Positions 25,143 through 33,784 of a stretch of 38,513 bases of DNA are shown piece after piece. The DNA is from Firmicutes bacterium UBA2116 (GTDB lineage: Bacteria > Bacillota > Clostridia > Tissierellales > Sedimentibacteraceae). Under the pieces are notes generated by a model. It saw nothing but the letters and a program-made list of their open reading frames with translations, searched no databases and was not told the origin of the DNA. The position numbers and the translations under genes are program-made. The DNA is taken from contig DCYG01000045.1 of the NCBI GenBank assembly GCA_002331025.1, positions 94,054 to 132,566 of the forward strand, read 5' to 3'. Position 1 is the first letter of the stretch. Each line of letters begins with the position of its first letter.

Positions 25143-26393
25143 ATGAAAGCAAACTTAAACCCTGCAAAAGGGATGAGAGACATAACACCGCAGGAAAAAG
25201 AAATAAGAGATTATGTTGAGGGTGTTATAATTAATACATACAAGCAAAACGGATTTGAACTTATAGAAACTCCGATGGTAGAAAATATTGAAAATCTGAT
25301 AGGCAGTAAAGGCGGAGAAAACCTTAAATTAATATATAAAATATTAAAAAGAGGAGATAAGCTTGACTTTTCAAAAGAAACACTTACAGAGGAGGATTTG
25401 GCTGATTTAGGACTCAGATATGATCTTACTGTTCCTCTCAGCCGTTTCTACTGCAACAACAAAGCAAATTTACCTTCGGTTTTTAAAGCCTTGCAGGTAG
25501 GCAACGTATTCAGAGCCGAAAGAGCACAAAAAGGAAGATACAGAAGCTTCAAGCAATGCGACATAGATATAATCGGCGACAGTACGAATAAAGCTGAGCT
25601 TGAGCTTATTGCAACTACTGCAAAAGCGCTGACCTCATTGGGTGTAACCGATTTTATGGTAAGATTCAATGACAGAAGAGTATTAAAATCCGTAATATTA
25701 AACTGTGGATTTACTGAAGAAGAATTTGACAATGTGTGCATAATTGTTGATAAGTTAGATAAAATCGGATTGCCGGGAGTGGAAAAGGAGTTAAAAGCTA
25801 AGGAATATTCGGAAGGCTCCATAACCAAATTAATTGAAGCACTTGAAAATATCAATAAAGAAAAAACCATTTGCCTGAAAAAATATGGAGTGTCTGAAGA
25901 AGTTGTGAAAGAAGTGGAAGAAATTCTTGAGTTATCAAGAGAATACGCACAAAATAAGTATGATATAGAATATGACTTCACTTTAATAAGAGGCATGGGA
26001 TATTATACCGGCTCAATATTTGAAATTACATATAAGGATTTGGGCTATTCCATAGCAGGCGGCGGAAGATACGATGAAATGGTTGGTAATTTCATAGGGG
26101 AGAGAATACCCGCAACGGGCTTTTCAATCGGATTTGAAAGATTGGTAAATCAATTGATGGAAGAAAAGTTCAGGGTTCCTAATCAGGAAAAATTAGTTTT
26201 GCTGTTTGAATCATCGGATAATTATGTAGATGTTATGAGAAAAGCCGATGAATTAAGAAATAAAGGATATTCGGTGTCAACTTACGAAAAGGCTAAAAAG
26301 CTTGGCAAACAATTGAATCAATTTACAGAGTATGGATTTAATAAATTTGCTGTATACAACAAAGAGGAAATGGAAATTAAAGAATTATCGTAA
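25143..26393 (+). CDS. hisS: Histidyl-tRNA synthetase
   Basis: This 416-residue class II synthetase charges tRNA-His. Class II motif 2 is RAERAQKGRYRSFKQCDIDI (R124, E126). Motif 3 is GFSIGFERL, and a short anticodon-binding domain follows (VLLFESSDNYVDVMRKADEL and on). The histidine-binding loop reads RGMGYYTG (R283-G286), where the common form is RGLDYYTG. Gly replaces the usual Asp. Arg283 and the motif 2 residues suggest it is catalytic rather than the HisZ regulator. AAAGGAGGAACG precedes the ATG. Its neighbour dsdA is not a usual partner. Confidence 0.9.
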   Translation: MKANLNPAKGMRDITPQEKEIRDYVEGVIINTYKQNGFELIETPMVENIENLIGSKGGENLKLIYKILKRGDKLDFSKETLTEEDLADLGLRYDLTVPLSRFYCNNKANLPSVFKALQVGNVFRAERAQKGRYRSFKQCDIDIIGDSTNKAELELIATTAKALTSLGVTDFMVRFNDRRVLKSVILNCGFTEEEFDNVCIIVDKLDKIGLPGVEKELKAKEYSEGSITKLIEALENINKEKTICLKKYGVSEEVVKEVEEILELSREYAQNKYDIEYDFTLIRGMGYYTGSIFEITYKDLGYSIAGGGRYDEMVGNFIGERIPATGFSIGFERLVNQLMEEKFRVPNQEKLVLLFESSDNYVDVMRKADELRNKGYSVSTYEKAKKLGKQLNQFTEYGFNKFAVYNKEEMEIKELS

Positions 26394-26404
26394 ATATAAA
26401 GAGA

Positions 26405-26549
26405 GAGATTCTTCTCTGCATTCAAGATGACAATACAATTGTGTCATTCTGAGCGATAGCGAAGAATCTCTATTTTGTTGAACGAGATCCCTCGTTATCA
26501 CTCTGGATAAGCGATCAGTACCAAATTGAAATTTGGGCTGCCTGCTTAC
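26405..26549. repeat. Composite intergenic repeat between hisS and the Gate-protein pair
   Basis: Inverted arms GAGATTCTTC...GATGACA and TGTCATTCTGAGCGATAGCG then AAGAATCTC (to about 26470) are followed by AACGAGATCC. The 45-bp palindrome comes next (26506-26549, GATAAGCGATCAGTACC...GCTTAC). The TTA at 26546-26548 is the stop of the minus-strand gene. Confidence 0.8.
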
Positions 26550-26995
26550 TTCTCTGTTTCAAATGCATCCTTTTTAATAAATTTTGATAATATAAATGTT
26601 ATCAGTATAGCTGAAATAAAACGTGCACCTAACAATGCCGCTATATTTGCTCCTACACCTGCAAAAATCATCGAATCCTCAATCAAAGCGTGGCAAACGG
26701 ATAAAAACATTGTAATCAGGAAGATACTTCTTTTATCAACATCGTAATCTTTAACACTTTGTATAATTGCTCCCGCGCCGATAGTCAAACCGAAAGTCAT
26801 CCCGAACAGCAATGATACACCGGATTTTTCACTTATAGTAAAAAAGTTGGAAATCGGTTTAATTGCTCTTGATAACCTGTCTATTAAGTGAGTATCCTTG
26901 AATATTTCAATTATAATCATTATGGGTATTAAAACCTTTGTTATACTCCATATAAATGAAATCAAATTAATTAATATATCAATTATTGCATTCAT
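26546..26995 (-). CDS. Small Gate-domain (nucleoside-recognition type) membrane protein, B partner
   Basis: This 149-residue membrane protein has about four helices and the Gate-domain pattern (ISEKSGVSLLFGMTFGLTIGAGA, then SVCHALIEDSMIF). It resembles the spore maturation proteins SpmA/SpmB and the Gate halves of FeoB and nucleoside transporters, but is shorter. ATG 26995 lies 4 nt after the upstream stop and follows GGGTGAT, which favours it over the open TTG at 27007. The transport role is unknown. The stop codon is inside a palindromic repeat. Confidence 0.7.
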   Translation of the reverse strand: MNAIIDILINLISFIWSITKVLIPIMIIIEIFKDTHLIDRLSRAIKPISNFFTISEKSGVSLLFGMTFGLTIGAGAIIQSVKDYDVDKRSIFLITMFLSVCHALIEDSMIFAGVGANIAALLGARFISAILITFILSKFIKKDAFETEK

Positions 26996-26999
26996 GACA

Positions 27000-27422
27000 T
27001 CACCCAAATATCCTATAAAATAAAAATCCCATCAGCAATGAAAAAAACAAACGAACTGAAGTGCTGGCAAATGTGCTGACTCCTAATTTTTTAACAACAG
27101 CACCTTCGGTTATTAAATTATGTGCTATGGAGCTCATTATTGCTATTGTGCTTATTTGAAAACCTGTCAGTTCTATTGCTGCTAAAGCACCCAATGCTGC
27201 ATACGTTCCGGAAAAATAACTTAATATCATTATTAATGAGGCCTCACCAGGCAGTCCGAATACTGACATAATCGGTGCAAAGAATTCAGCAATTATATTT
27301 AATAATCCGGATGATGATAAAACCTGCACAATTATGTAGACAGGAACCAGTATTTTCATTAAATCTAAAAGGGTGGCAATACCATTGGTTAACCCCCTTT
27401 TAAATGTATCTATAGTAATCAT
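27000..27422 (-). CDS. Small Gate-domain membrane protein, A partner
   Basis: This 140-residue protein has about four membrane helices and the complementary Gate pattern (FGLPGEASLIMILSYFSGTYAA, then SSIAHNLITEGAVVKKLG). The sequence and order recall the SpmA-SpmB pair, where two half-size Gate proteins presumably assemble into one channel-like unit. AGGAGGATAAAA precedes the ATG. It is tightly coupled to the downstream partner. Sporulation involvement is possible but not shown. Confidence 0.7.
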   Translation of the reverse strand: MITIDTFKRGLTNGIATLLDLMKILVPVYIIVQVLSSSGLLNIIAEFFAPIMSVFGLPGEASLIMILSYFSGTYAALGALAAIELTGFQISTIAIMSSIAHNLITEGAVVKKLGVSTFASTSVRLFFSLLMGFLFYRIFG

Positions 27423-27450
27423 TTTTATCCTCCTGTTATCGTACGTTTCC

Positions 27451-27526
27451 TGTCATTCTAGCGTCAGCGAAGAATCTAAGACTTTCAAATTCTGAGATCC
27501 TTCAAGCTAAAGCTCTCAGGATGACA
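27451..27526. repeat. Outward-facing inverted arms upstream of the Gate pair
   Basis: The left arm is TGTCATTCTAGCGTCAGCGA then AGAATCT. The right arm, on the minus strand, is TGTCATCCTGAGAGCTTTAG then CTTGAAGGATCTCAG. The TGTCAT ends face outward, as in the copy at 23.24 kb. It lies between divergent genes. Confidence 0.75.
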
Positions 27527-27613
27527 ATTATCAGGTGACCGTAAATAGTAACCCTAATATAGTTATAACACAATTGCTTTTTATTAACAATGTATATTTT
27601 TGTTCCTATTCAT

Positions 27614-27642
27614 TTGACAACCTTATTATGTCTTGGTAAAAT
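27614..27642 (+). promoter_or_regulatory. Sigma-A promoter of the GH26-two-component operon
   Basis: A perfect TTGACA at 27614-27619, a 17-nt spacer and TAAAAT at 27637-27642. It lies inside the longest open frame and shows that translation must start downstream, at 27683. Confidence 0.8.
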
Positions 27643-27682
27643 TGTAAATGACATAAAATTTAAGAGAAAAAAGGAGAAATTT

Positions 27683-29194
27683 ATGAACCTTAAAAAAATA
27701 TTTGCTATTACATTTTCACTGTTGATATTATCAGGCAATTTTGCATTTGCAGAAGAAGATTCGACAATTTTAACTCCATATTCCTCAGGCTACAATAAAT
27801 ATACCAACAATCCTTACGGATATGAAATTATTCTTTTGGATGCTCTTGAATTAAAAGAAGATATTGTAAGTGTAAAAAGCAGATTTGAATCTGAAAATGT
27901 AGTGGTTGATATTTTGTATGATAATTTTGAGAACTCTTTAGATAATATTACTACATATATAAATTACGGAAATAAGGGAATATTAAGAAACCCTGATTTT
28001 GTAATAACGAGGGAATACAATCATAATTTTAATGGAACCAACGGTCACATTACGCTGTTTGAAAGAAGAAAGGTAAAAAGTGATGAGCCGGATCGTAACT
28101 ATTATGCTATGATTGCATTTCCAAGGCACAACAAAGAAATAATAACAGTGTTTATTAAATCTGCGCACCCTATATATATAGATTATATTATGCCAAGCTT
28201 TAAACTAATAAACAAAACAGGAACAATGAAGGATGATGTCTTTTTTAAACCGGTACAGAAAAATTTTGATGAAAAAACGCAAGCGTTTTTTGATAATTAT
28301 TTTATCAATAATGAAAAAATAGATTTTGGTATATTTGAACCGACGTATCCTACATATGATTACAGGTTAAAGCAGCTTGAGCAAATGTTTGATTACGAAT
28401 TTCCTGTTGTTTTGCTATATAATTCATTTGTGCTTCCCTTCAAAACAGATTATATGAATTTGGCAAAGGAACAAGGGAAGGTTGTTGAATATGGACTATA
28501 TACGACAGATGTTATTGACGGCAGAGAGGTAGATATAACCCTTGACATAATCGAAGGGAAATATGATGATTATTTAGACCGCCTGGCACAAAGCTTCAAT
28601 GAATATGATTATCCTGTTTTGTTCAGATTAAACAATGAGATGAACGGAGAATGGGTTTGGTATTCGGCACACTTGGTTGGCAAGGACACAGATTTGTTTA
28701 TCGAATGCTGGAGATATATCTATAATAAATTTAAGGAGCATGGAGTAGACAATCTGCTTTTCGTGTGGAATCCTAATGAAAAATCATTTCCGGGCTATGC
28801 ATATAACCATTATTTAAATTATTACCCGGGTGATGAATACGTAGATATAGTAGGTCTTACGTCATACAATACAGGTAACTATTACATTGGAGAAACGTGG
28901 AGAAGCTTTGCGGAAAGCTATGATCATTTCTATTATGACTATGTTAAGCGTTTTGAACATCCAATGATGATAACGGAATTTTCCGGTGCTTCATTGGGAG
29001 GCAATAAAAGCGCGTGGTTTGAGGATATGTTTAACAGAATTACTCAATATGACAGAATTAAGCTTGCAGTTTTATGGAACGGTCAGGATTACGACATGAC
29101 AAAGCCGGAAAAGCCGGTTTCAAGAAATTATCGTATAGATCAGGAGCAGGATGTTATAGATGCGGTTCGTACCGGTCTTGAAAGATTAAAATAG
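27683..29194 (+). CDS. Secreted GH26-like glycoside hydrolase
   Basis: This 503-residue protein has a signal peptide (LKKIFAITFSLLILSGNFAFA). Residues about 25-190 form a domain I do not recognise. The C-terminal part resembles family 26 glycoside hydrolases (beta-mannanase type). The acid/base glutamate is E319 in FRLNNEMNGEWVWYS and the nucleophile is E432 in MMITEFSGASLGG. Intervening sequence fits the TIM barrel (NLLFVWNPNEKSFPGYAYNH). The start at 27683 follows AAGGAGAAATTT and lies downstream of the promoter. A response regulator starts 9 nt later. The target polysaccharide is unknown; it may be the cell's own exopolymer. Confidence 0.75.
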   Translation: MNLKKIFAITFSLLILSGNFAFAEEDSTILTPYSSGYNKYTNNPYGYEIILLDALELKEDIVSVKSRFESENVVVDILYDNFENSLDNITTYINYGNKGILRNPDFVITREYNHNFNGTNGHITLFERRKVKSDEPDRNYYAMIAFPRHNKEIITVFIKSAHPIYIDYIMPSFKLINKTGTMKDDVFFKPVQKNFDEKTQAFFDNYFINNEKIDFGIFEPTYPTYDYRLKQLEQMFDYEFPVVLLYNSFVLPFKTDYMNLAKEQGKVVEYGLYTTDVIDGREVDITLDIIEGKYDDYLDRLAQSFNEYDYPVLFRLNNEMNGEWVWYSAHLVGKDTDLFIECWRYIYNKFKEHGVDNLLFVWNPNEKSFPGYAYNHYLNYYPGDEYVDIVGLTSYNTGNYYIGETWRSFAESYDHFYYDYVKRFEHPMMITEFSGASLGGNKSAWFEDMFNRITQYDRIKLAVLWNGQDYDMTKPEKPVSRNYRIDQEQDVIDAVRTGLERLK

Positions 29195-29203
29195 GAGTAA
29201 ATT

Positions 29204-29896
29204 ATGAACATTTTAGTTTGTGACGACGACAAAGAAATAGTTGATGCAATAGAAATATATTTAAAAAATGAGGGTTATAATATTTTAAAGAGCTTCTCCG
29301 GTTTAGAGGCTATAGAAATGATTAAATACAATGAAGTGCATTTAATTATTATGGATATAATGATGCCTGAAATGGACGGAATAAGAGCCACATCAAAAAT
29401 CAGGGAAATAAAAAATATTCCTGTAATTATGCTGTCTGCCAAATCAGAAGAAACAGATATTGTATTCGGTCTTAATATGGGAGCCGACGATTATATTACG
29501 AAGCCGTTTAATCCGTTGGAGTTGTTGGCAAGAGTTAAGTCACAGCTTCGAAGATATACTACGTTAGGCGGAGCCGGCGAGGTAGAAAGAAGCAATTGTT
29601 ATAAAACAGGCAGTTTGTTCATGGATGATGAAAGAAAAATAGTTACTGTTGACGGGGAATCTGTGAAGCTGACTCCGGTTGAATATAAAATATTGTTATT
29701 GCTTACAAAAAATAAAGGAAAGGTGTTTTCCATCGACGACATTTATCAGGAGGTATGGAACGAACCTTCTTTTAATCCCGAAAATACTGTAGCAGTCCAT
29801 ATCAGAAGGATAAGAGAAAAAATAGAAATAGACCCGAAAAATCCAAGATACCTGAAGGTGGTGTGGGGTGTTGGTTACAAAGTGGAAGATTTATAA
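29204..29896 (+). CDS. OmpR-family response regulator
   Basis: This 230-residue regulator has receiver residues D7/D8, D51 (IIMDIMMPE), S78 and K100. A winged-helix domain follows, with TVAVHIRRIREKIEID and the ending VVWGVGYKVEDL. All key positions are intact. It lies 9 nt after the glycoside hydrolase gene and overlaps the kinase by 29 nt, so the three genes form one operon. Confidence 0.94.
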   Translation: MNILVCDDDKEIVDAIEIYLKNEGYNILKSFSGLEAIEMIKYNEVHLIIMDIMMPEMDGIRATSKIREIKNIPVIMLSAKSEETDIVFGLNMGADDYITKPFNPLELLARVKSQLRRYTTLGGAGEVERSNCYKTGSLFMDDERKIVTVDGESVKLTPVEYKILLLLTKNKGKVFSIDDIYQEVWNEPSFNPENTVAVHIRRIREKIEIDPKNPRYLKVVWGVGYKVEDL

Positions 29897-31973
29897 AAGA
29901 AAAAGAATTACTAAAATAGCTGCTTTTATTTTGCTGTTGATATGCGTTACGATAGGCGTGTCCTCCGGGTTAAATATTTATCTTAATGTAGAGAATTATG
30001 AAAGTATATCTGAAAAGAGTTATTTAAACAGCAATACATTAAGCAACGAGCTTCGTTATGCGGCGAATCGATTAGAACATGTCCTGAGCGTTTATAAAAG
30101 TGAAGATTATATACTCGAGGGAGGAACGGTCGAAGATTTAGAAATAGAGGACAGCTGGCAGCTTACTAACTTATACAACAATTATATTACAGAAATGGGT
30201 TATGAAAATAATCAGCAATCCAGAGAGCTTTTTTGGAAGGAAAGAAGTAAGGAAATAGATCAATTAAAAGAAATAATATTGAATTCTGATTTGAAAACCT
30301 ACCATCAGATATTAGACAATCTGAACAATCCAAAGGGTATGATTTATTATGCGACTGATGGTAAAAATGTAATAACCAATACAGAAAGACCGGATAAAAA
30401 CTACTATAAGCAATTTAACGTATACATTGTAATAGATAATAAATCCATTGAAATAGTTCCCAATAACGGATATGGGGATTTTTCCCCATCCTTGACTGAT
30501 ACATTTGAGAAATTAGAGAAGCAAAGAGATAAAACATCCATCTATGCAAGCTTAACTGATGACGGTCTTTTGCTGCGGGTAAACAGATGGAATTCTGACA
30601 GGCAAATATTAATTAAAAATACAGCGGTTATAGCATTATGCTTGTGTATCATATTAACATGCTTTGTTTATCTTTCTTCAGTTGCAGGCAGGACGGTAAA
30701 TAACGAAGAAGTTAATTTATATAAGATAGACGAATTACCAACCGACTTAAATTTAATATTGATAGCCGGTATTACTGCATTTGGATATTTAAATTTTAAC
30801 AGCTTGCTGGATCTTCGGTTTGTAAACATAAATTTACTGAGATTTGCAATGATATCTTCGGCAGTGATATTTGTACTGATAGTATTATCATTGTTTTTTT
30901 CTATAGTAAGACAAATAAAGAAAAAAACATTTATAAAGCATTCATTGCTTTATTTGTTATTCAAAGCTTTAATTAGCGGCATATTAAAAATAGCTGCAAG
31001 CGGGCCTTTGATGTTAAAATCAATAGGAGCAATACTACTCTTAATAGGAATATCGGCGTACAGCTTAAATAATCCTCCTTTACTGGTAATTATTGCTTTA
31101 ACTTCCGTTTATCTTGTATATATAAAGGTCAAAAAATTTGAAATTATCCAGGCAGGATTACAGGTTGCAAAAAATGGTGATTATGACAAAAAGATAACCG
31201 TGGAAGGAACAGGGGAGTTTTCACAGCTTGCAGAAAATATAAATGAGATGACAAGCGGTCTGAAAACGGCGGTTCAAAACGAGGTAAAAAGTGAAAAATT
31301 AAAGACCGAATTGATAACCAACGTTTCCCACGACATAAAAACACCGCTCACCTCGATAATGTCGTATATTGATTTATTAAAAAGAGAAGGTCTTTGCTCG
31401 GAGGGTGCTCCAAAGTATTTAGAGGTTTTAGACAGAAAATCGAAAAGGTTAAAAACACTGACCGAAGATTTGTTTGAAGCGGCAAAAGCAACAAGCGGAA
31501 GCATTGAGCCGAAATTTGTGAAGGTTAATGTAAATGCATTGGTTTCACAAATTTTAGGAGAATTAGACGAAAAGATTAATGAATCAGAATTGACATTTAA
31601 GGTAACCGCAACTGAGGAAAAAGTATATGCATGGGCAGACGGCAGATTGTTAAGCAGAGTTATGGAAAATTTGTTGTCTAATATATTTAAGTATGCTATA
31701 AAAGGCTCAAGGGTTTATATAAATATTACGGGAACAGAAAAAGAAGCAAAAGTAAGTTTTAAAAATGTTTCGGCCTACGAATTAAATATTCCTGCGGAGG
31801 AATTGATGGAAAGATTCAAAAGAGGAGACGAGTCAAGGAGCTCTGAAGGAAGCGGTCTGGGTCTTGCAATAGCAAAGTCACTGATGGAAATTCAGGAAGG
31901 TATTTTGGAAATCAGCATTGATGCAGACTTGTTTACAGCAGAAGTAATACTGAAAAAATGGGAACCGGCTTAA
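29868..31973 (+). CDS. Large sensor histidine kinase with multi-helix membrane domain
   Basis: This kinase of about 701 residues has one N-terminal membrane helix (about residues 15-35) and an outside domain of about 210 residues. Five to six further membrane helices lie between about residues 245 and 420. HAMP-like sequence follows, then HisKA with H488 (NVSHDIKTPLTS) and HATPase with N box (VMENLLSNIFKYA) and G2 (EGSGLGLAIAK). The G1 DxGxG box is replaced by VSFKNVSAYEL, as in a known Firmicute kinase subgroup. GTG 29868 is used as start; TTG 29871 is also possible. Co-transcription with a wall-active hydrolase suggests surface polysaccharide sensing, which is inference. Confidence 0.9.
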   Translation: MLVTKWKIYKRKRITKIAAFILLLICVTIGVSSGLNIYLNVENYESISEKSYLNSNTLSNELRYAANRLEHVLSVYKSEDYILEGGTVEDLEIEDSWQLTNLYNNYITEMGYENNQQSRELFWKERSKEIDQLKEIILNSDLKTYHQILDNLNNPKGMIYYATDGKNVITNTERPDKNYYKQFNVYIVIDNKSIEIVPNNGYGDFSPSLTDTFEKLEKQRDKTSIYASLTDDGLLLRVNRWNSDRQILIKNTAVIALCLCIILTCFVYLSSVAGRTVNNEEVNLYKIDELPTDLNLILIAGITAFGYLNFNSLLDLRFVNINLLRFAMISSAVIFVLIVLSLFFSIVRQIKKKTFIKHSLLYLLFKALISGILKIAASGPLMLKSIGAILLLIGISAYSLNNPPLLVIIALTSVYLVYIKVKKFEIIQAGLQVAKNGDYDKKITVEGTGEFSQLAENINEMTSGLKTAVQNEVKSEKLKTELITNVSHDIKTPLTSIMSYIDLLKREGLCSEGAPKYLEVLDRKSKRLKTLTEDLFEAAKATSGSIEPKFVKVNVNALVSQILGELDEKINESELTFKVTATEEKVYAWADGRLLSRVMENLLSNIFKYAIKGSRVYINITGTEKEAKVSFKNVSAYELNIPAEELMERFKRGDESRSSEGSGLGLAIAKSLMEIQEGILEISIDADLFTAEVILKKWEPA

Positions 31974-32022
31974 ACTGTTTAAAACGCTGAGACAAACACT
32001 AACTTAGTGCATATAATATTAT

Positions 32023-32046
32023 AGAAAGCATATGCTTTCTTTTTTT
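32023..32046 (+). terminator. Intrinsic terminator of the GH26-two-component operon
   Basis: AGAAAGC (32023-32029), loop ATAT and GCTTTCT (32034-32040), then six more T. A second palindrome (CACTAACTTAGTG, 31997-32009) lies upstream. The terminator is only 16 nt before the next ATG, and a TATAAT-like site sits between the two palindromes. Confidence 0.85.
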
Positions 32047-32062
32047 AAAAGGAGCAATTAAC

Positions 32063-32314
32063 ATGGATATAAATAATTTAATTCAGAATTTTGGTTTTCC
32101 AGTTTCTTGCGTAATAGGATGTGGCTGGTTTATATACAAAATGTATTTTAACAGTACGGAGGAAAATAAAAAAAGAGAAGAACGAAATTATGAAATGCTT
32201 GGCAGATTCCAAACAAGCATTGATAAATTTGCAGATGTACTAGAAGGCTATGAGCAGAAATTAACGGTTATAGAAAGAGATGTAAAAGATATTAAAGACG
32301 TTGTTAATAAGTAG
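32063..32314 (+). CDS. Small membrane protein of the BhlA/UviB or YvrJ holin-like type
   Basis: This 83-residue protein has one N-terminal membrane helix (about residues 10-30, FGFPVSCVIGCGWFIYKMYF). A charged helical or coiled-coil tail follows (EENKKREERNYEMLGRFQ, then EQKLTVIERDVKDIKDVV). This layout matches bacteriocin-associated BhlA/UviB proteins and resembles YvrJ at the N terminus. No phage or bacteriocin genes are nearby. AAAAGGAGCAATTAAC precedes the ATG. YvrJ-like genes often accompany DUF1659/DUF2922 genes, but here they are 8.5 kb apart. Confidence 0.6.
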   Translation: MDINNLIQNFGFPVSCVIGCGWFIYKMYFNSTEENKKREERNYEMLGRFQTSIDKFADVLEGYEQKLTVIERDVKDIKDVVNK

Positions 32315-32466
32315 ATAATAATTAGCAAATCTATTTTTGTAATAATTTTTCGAAAACCATGAATAAAAAATAATTAATCGCTCATAATACTAAAAAAGAA
32401 AACAGCGTGTAACTTTTAAATATAACGTCCCCCTTTATTTTAATCATACGCTTTTTTCTTTTTTTA

Positions 32467-32495
32467 TTGAAATTTTTTGCGAAAAATGTTATTAT
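32467..32495 (+). promoter_or_regulatory. Sigma-A promoter of murA
   Basis: TTGAAA at 32467-32472, a 17-nt spacer and TATTAT at 32490-32495, 39 nt before the ATG. The rest of the 32315-32533 gap is AT-rich with nothing else evident. Confidence 0.65.
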
Positions 32496-32533
32496 ATATG
32501 AATATAAAAACAGCAAGCTATTAAGGGAGAAAC

Positions 32534-33784
32534 ATGGAAAAAATAATAGTAAGAAAAAGCTTAGGGCTTAATGGAAATATAAGAGTTGACGGTTCCAAAA
32601 ATGCAATACTGCCTATATTGGCTGCGACACTGTTGACCGACGAAGAATGTATAATTCATGATGTACCATATTTGCAAGATGTTCAGGTTATGTGTAAACT
32701 GCTTGAAAGCTTGGGAGCAAATGTGGAAAAAACAGAAAACACTTTGAAAATTTCAGTTAAAAATATAAAAACATGTGAAGCACCGTATGAATTAATCAGT
32801 AAAATGAGAGCATCATTTTTAGTAATGGGTCCTTTATTGGCAAGATGCAACAGTGCAAAGGTTTATATGCCCGGTGGGTGCGCTATTGGGACAAGACCTA
32901 TTGACTTACATTTAAAAGGTTTTAAATATTTAGGTGCTGATGTAAAGTCAGAAAGCGGCTATGTTAATGCTGTGACCGAGAAGTTGACAGGTAATGATAT
33001 TTACTTAGATTTTCCCAGCGTAGGGGCTACGGAAAATATTATAATGGCTGCTTCGCTCGCGGCCGGAGAAACAATTCTGGAAAATGCCGCAGAGGAGCCG
33101 GAAATTGTAGATTTGGCAAACTTCCTGAACAGTATGGGGGCCAATATTATCGGAGCCGGAACAAAGACAATACGTATAAAGGGAGTAAAGAAGCTTCATA
33201 AGACAGAACATACGATAATACCTGACAGAATAGAAGCAGGTACATATATGGTTTTAGCAGCTGCAACGGGAGGAAATGTAACAATAGAAAATGTTGTTTC
33301 CAGTCACCTTCAGCCGGTTATTGCAAAACTAAGAGAAGCAGGAGCAATCGTAGAAGAATATGATGATAAAATAAAGGTTGTATCTGACGGCAATATCAAG
33401 CCCGTGGATATTAAAACACTTCCATACCCGGGATTCCCGACGGATATGCAGGCGCAATTTATGGCTATGCTTGCCATAGCGGAGGGTACAAGTATCATAC
33501 ATGAAACTATTTTTGAAAACAGATTCATGCATGCGAGCGAGCTGTCCAGAATGGGAGCAAATGTGAAAATTGAAGGAAGCAGCGCAATTTTAAAAGGAAG
33601 CAGCAAATTAAGCGGCGCAAAGGTTAAAGCAACAGATTTAAGAGCCGGAGCAGCTTTAATAATTGAAGGGCTTATAGCAGATGGTGAAACAGAAATCACG
33701 GAAGTGTATCATATAAAAAGAGGATATGCAAATATTATAGAAAAGCTTCAAAATATCGGAGCTAACATACATTACGAGGAATGA
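32534..33784 (+). CDS. murA: UDP-N-acetylglucosamine 1-carboxyvinyltransferase
   Basis: This 416-residue enzyme adds enolpyruvate from PEP to UDP-GlcNAc, the first committed step of peptidoglycan synthesis. K22/N23 in VDGSKNAILPIL binds substrate, and C116 in GGCAIGTRP is the catalytic, fosfomycin-targeted cysteine. R/D residues near the C terminus (DLRAGAALIIEG) are conserved. Firmicutes often have two MurA paralogues; which one this is cannot be told from the window. AAGGGAG precedes the ATG. The stop overlaps the ATG of the following radical SAM gene (ATGA), so they are translationally coupled. Confidence 0.96.
   Translation: MEKIIVRKSLGLNGNIRVDGSKNAILPILAATLLTDEECIIHDVPYLQDVQVMCKLLESLGANVEKTENTLKISVKNIKTCEAPYELISKMRASFLVMGPLLARCNSAKVYMPGGCAIGTRPIDLHLKGFKYLGADVKSESGYVNAVTEKLTGNDIYLDFPSVGATENIIMAASLAAGETILENAAEEPEIVDLANFLNSMGANIIGAGTKTIRIKGVKKLHKTEHTIIPDRIEAGTYMVLAAATGGNVTIENVVSSHLQPVIAKLREAGAIVEEYDDKIKVVSDGNIKPVDIKTLPYPGFPTDMQAQFMAMLAIAEGTSIIHETIFENRFMHASELSRMGANVKIEGSSAILKGSSKLSGAKVKATDLRAGAALIIEGLIADGETEITEVYHIKRGYANIIEKLQNIGANIHYEE

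Noticed and set aside
25143..26393. HisZ, the ATP phosphoribosyltransferase regulatory subunit
   Set aside because: Motif 2, motif 3 and the histidine-loop Arg are all kept, and no his biosynthesis genes are near.
27590..27682. N-terminal extension of the GH26-like protein
   Set aside because: The promoter (27614-27642) lies inside it, and the signal peptide and ribosome-binding site start at 27683.
32063..32314. Phage lysis cassette, from the holin-like small protein
   Set aside because: No endolysin, structural or phage regulatory gene is nearby; the flanking genes are chromosomal housekeeping genes.
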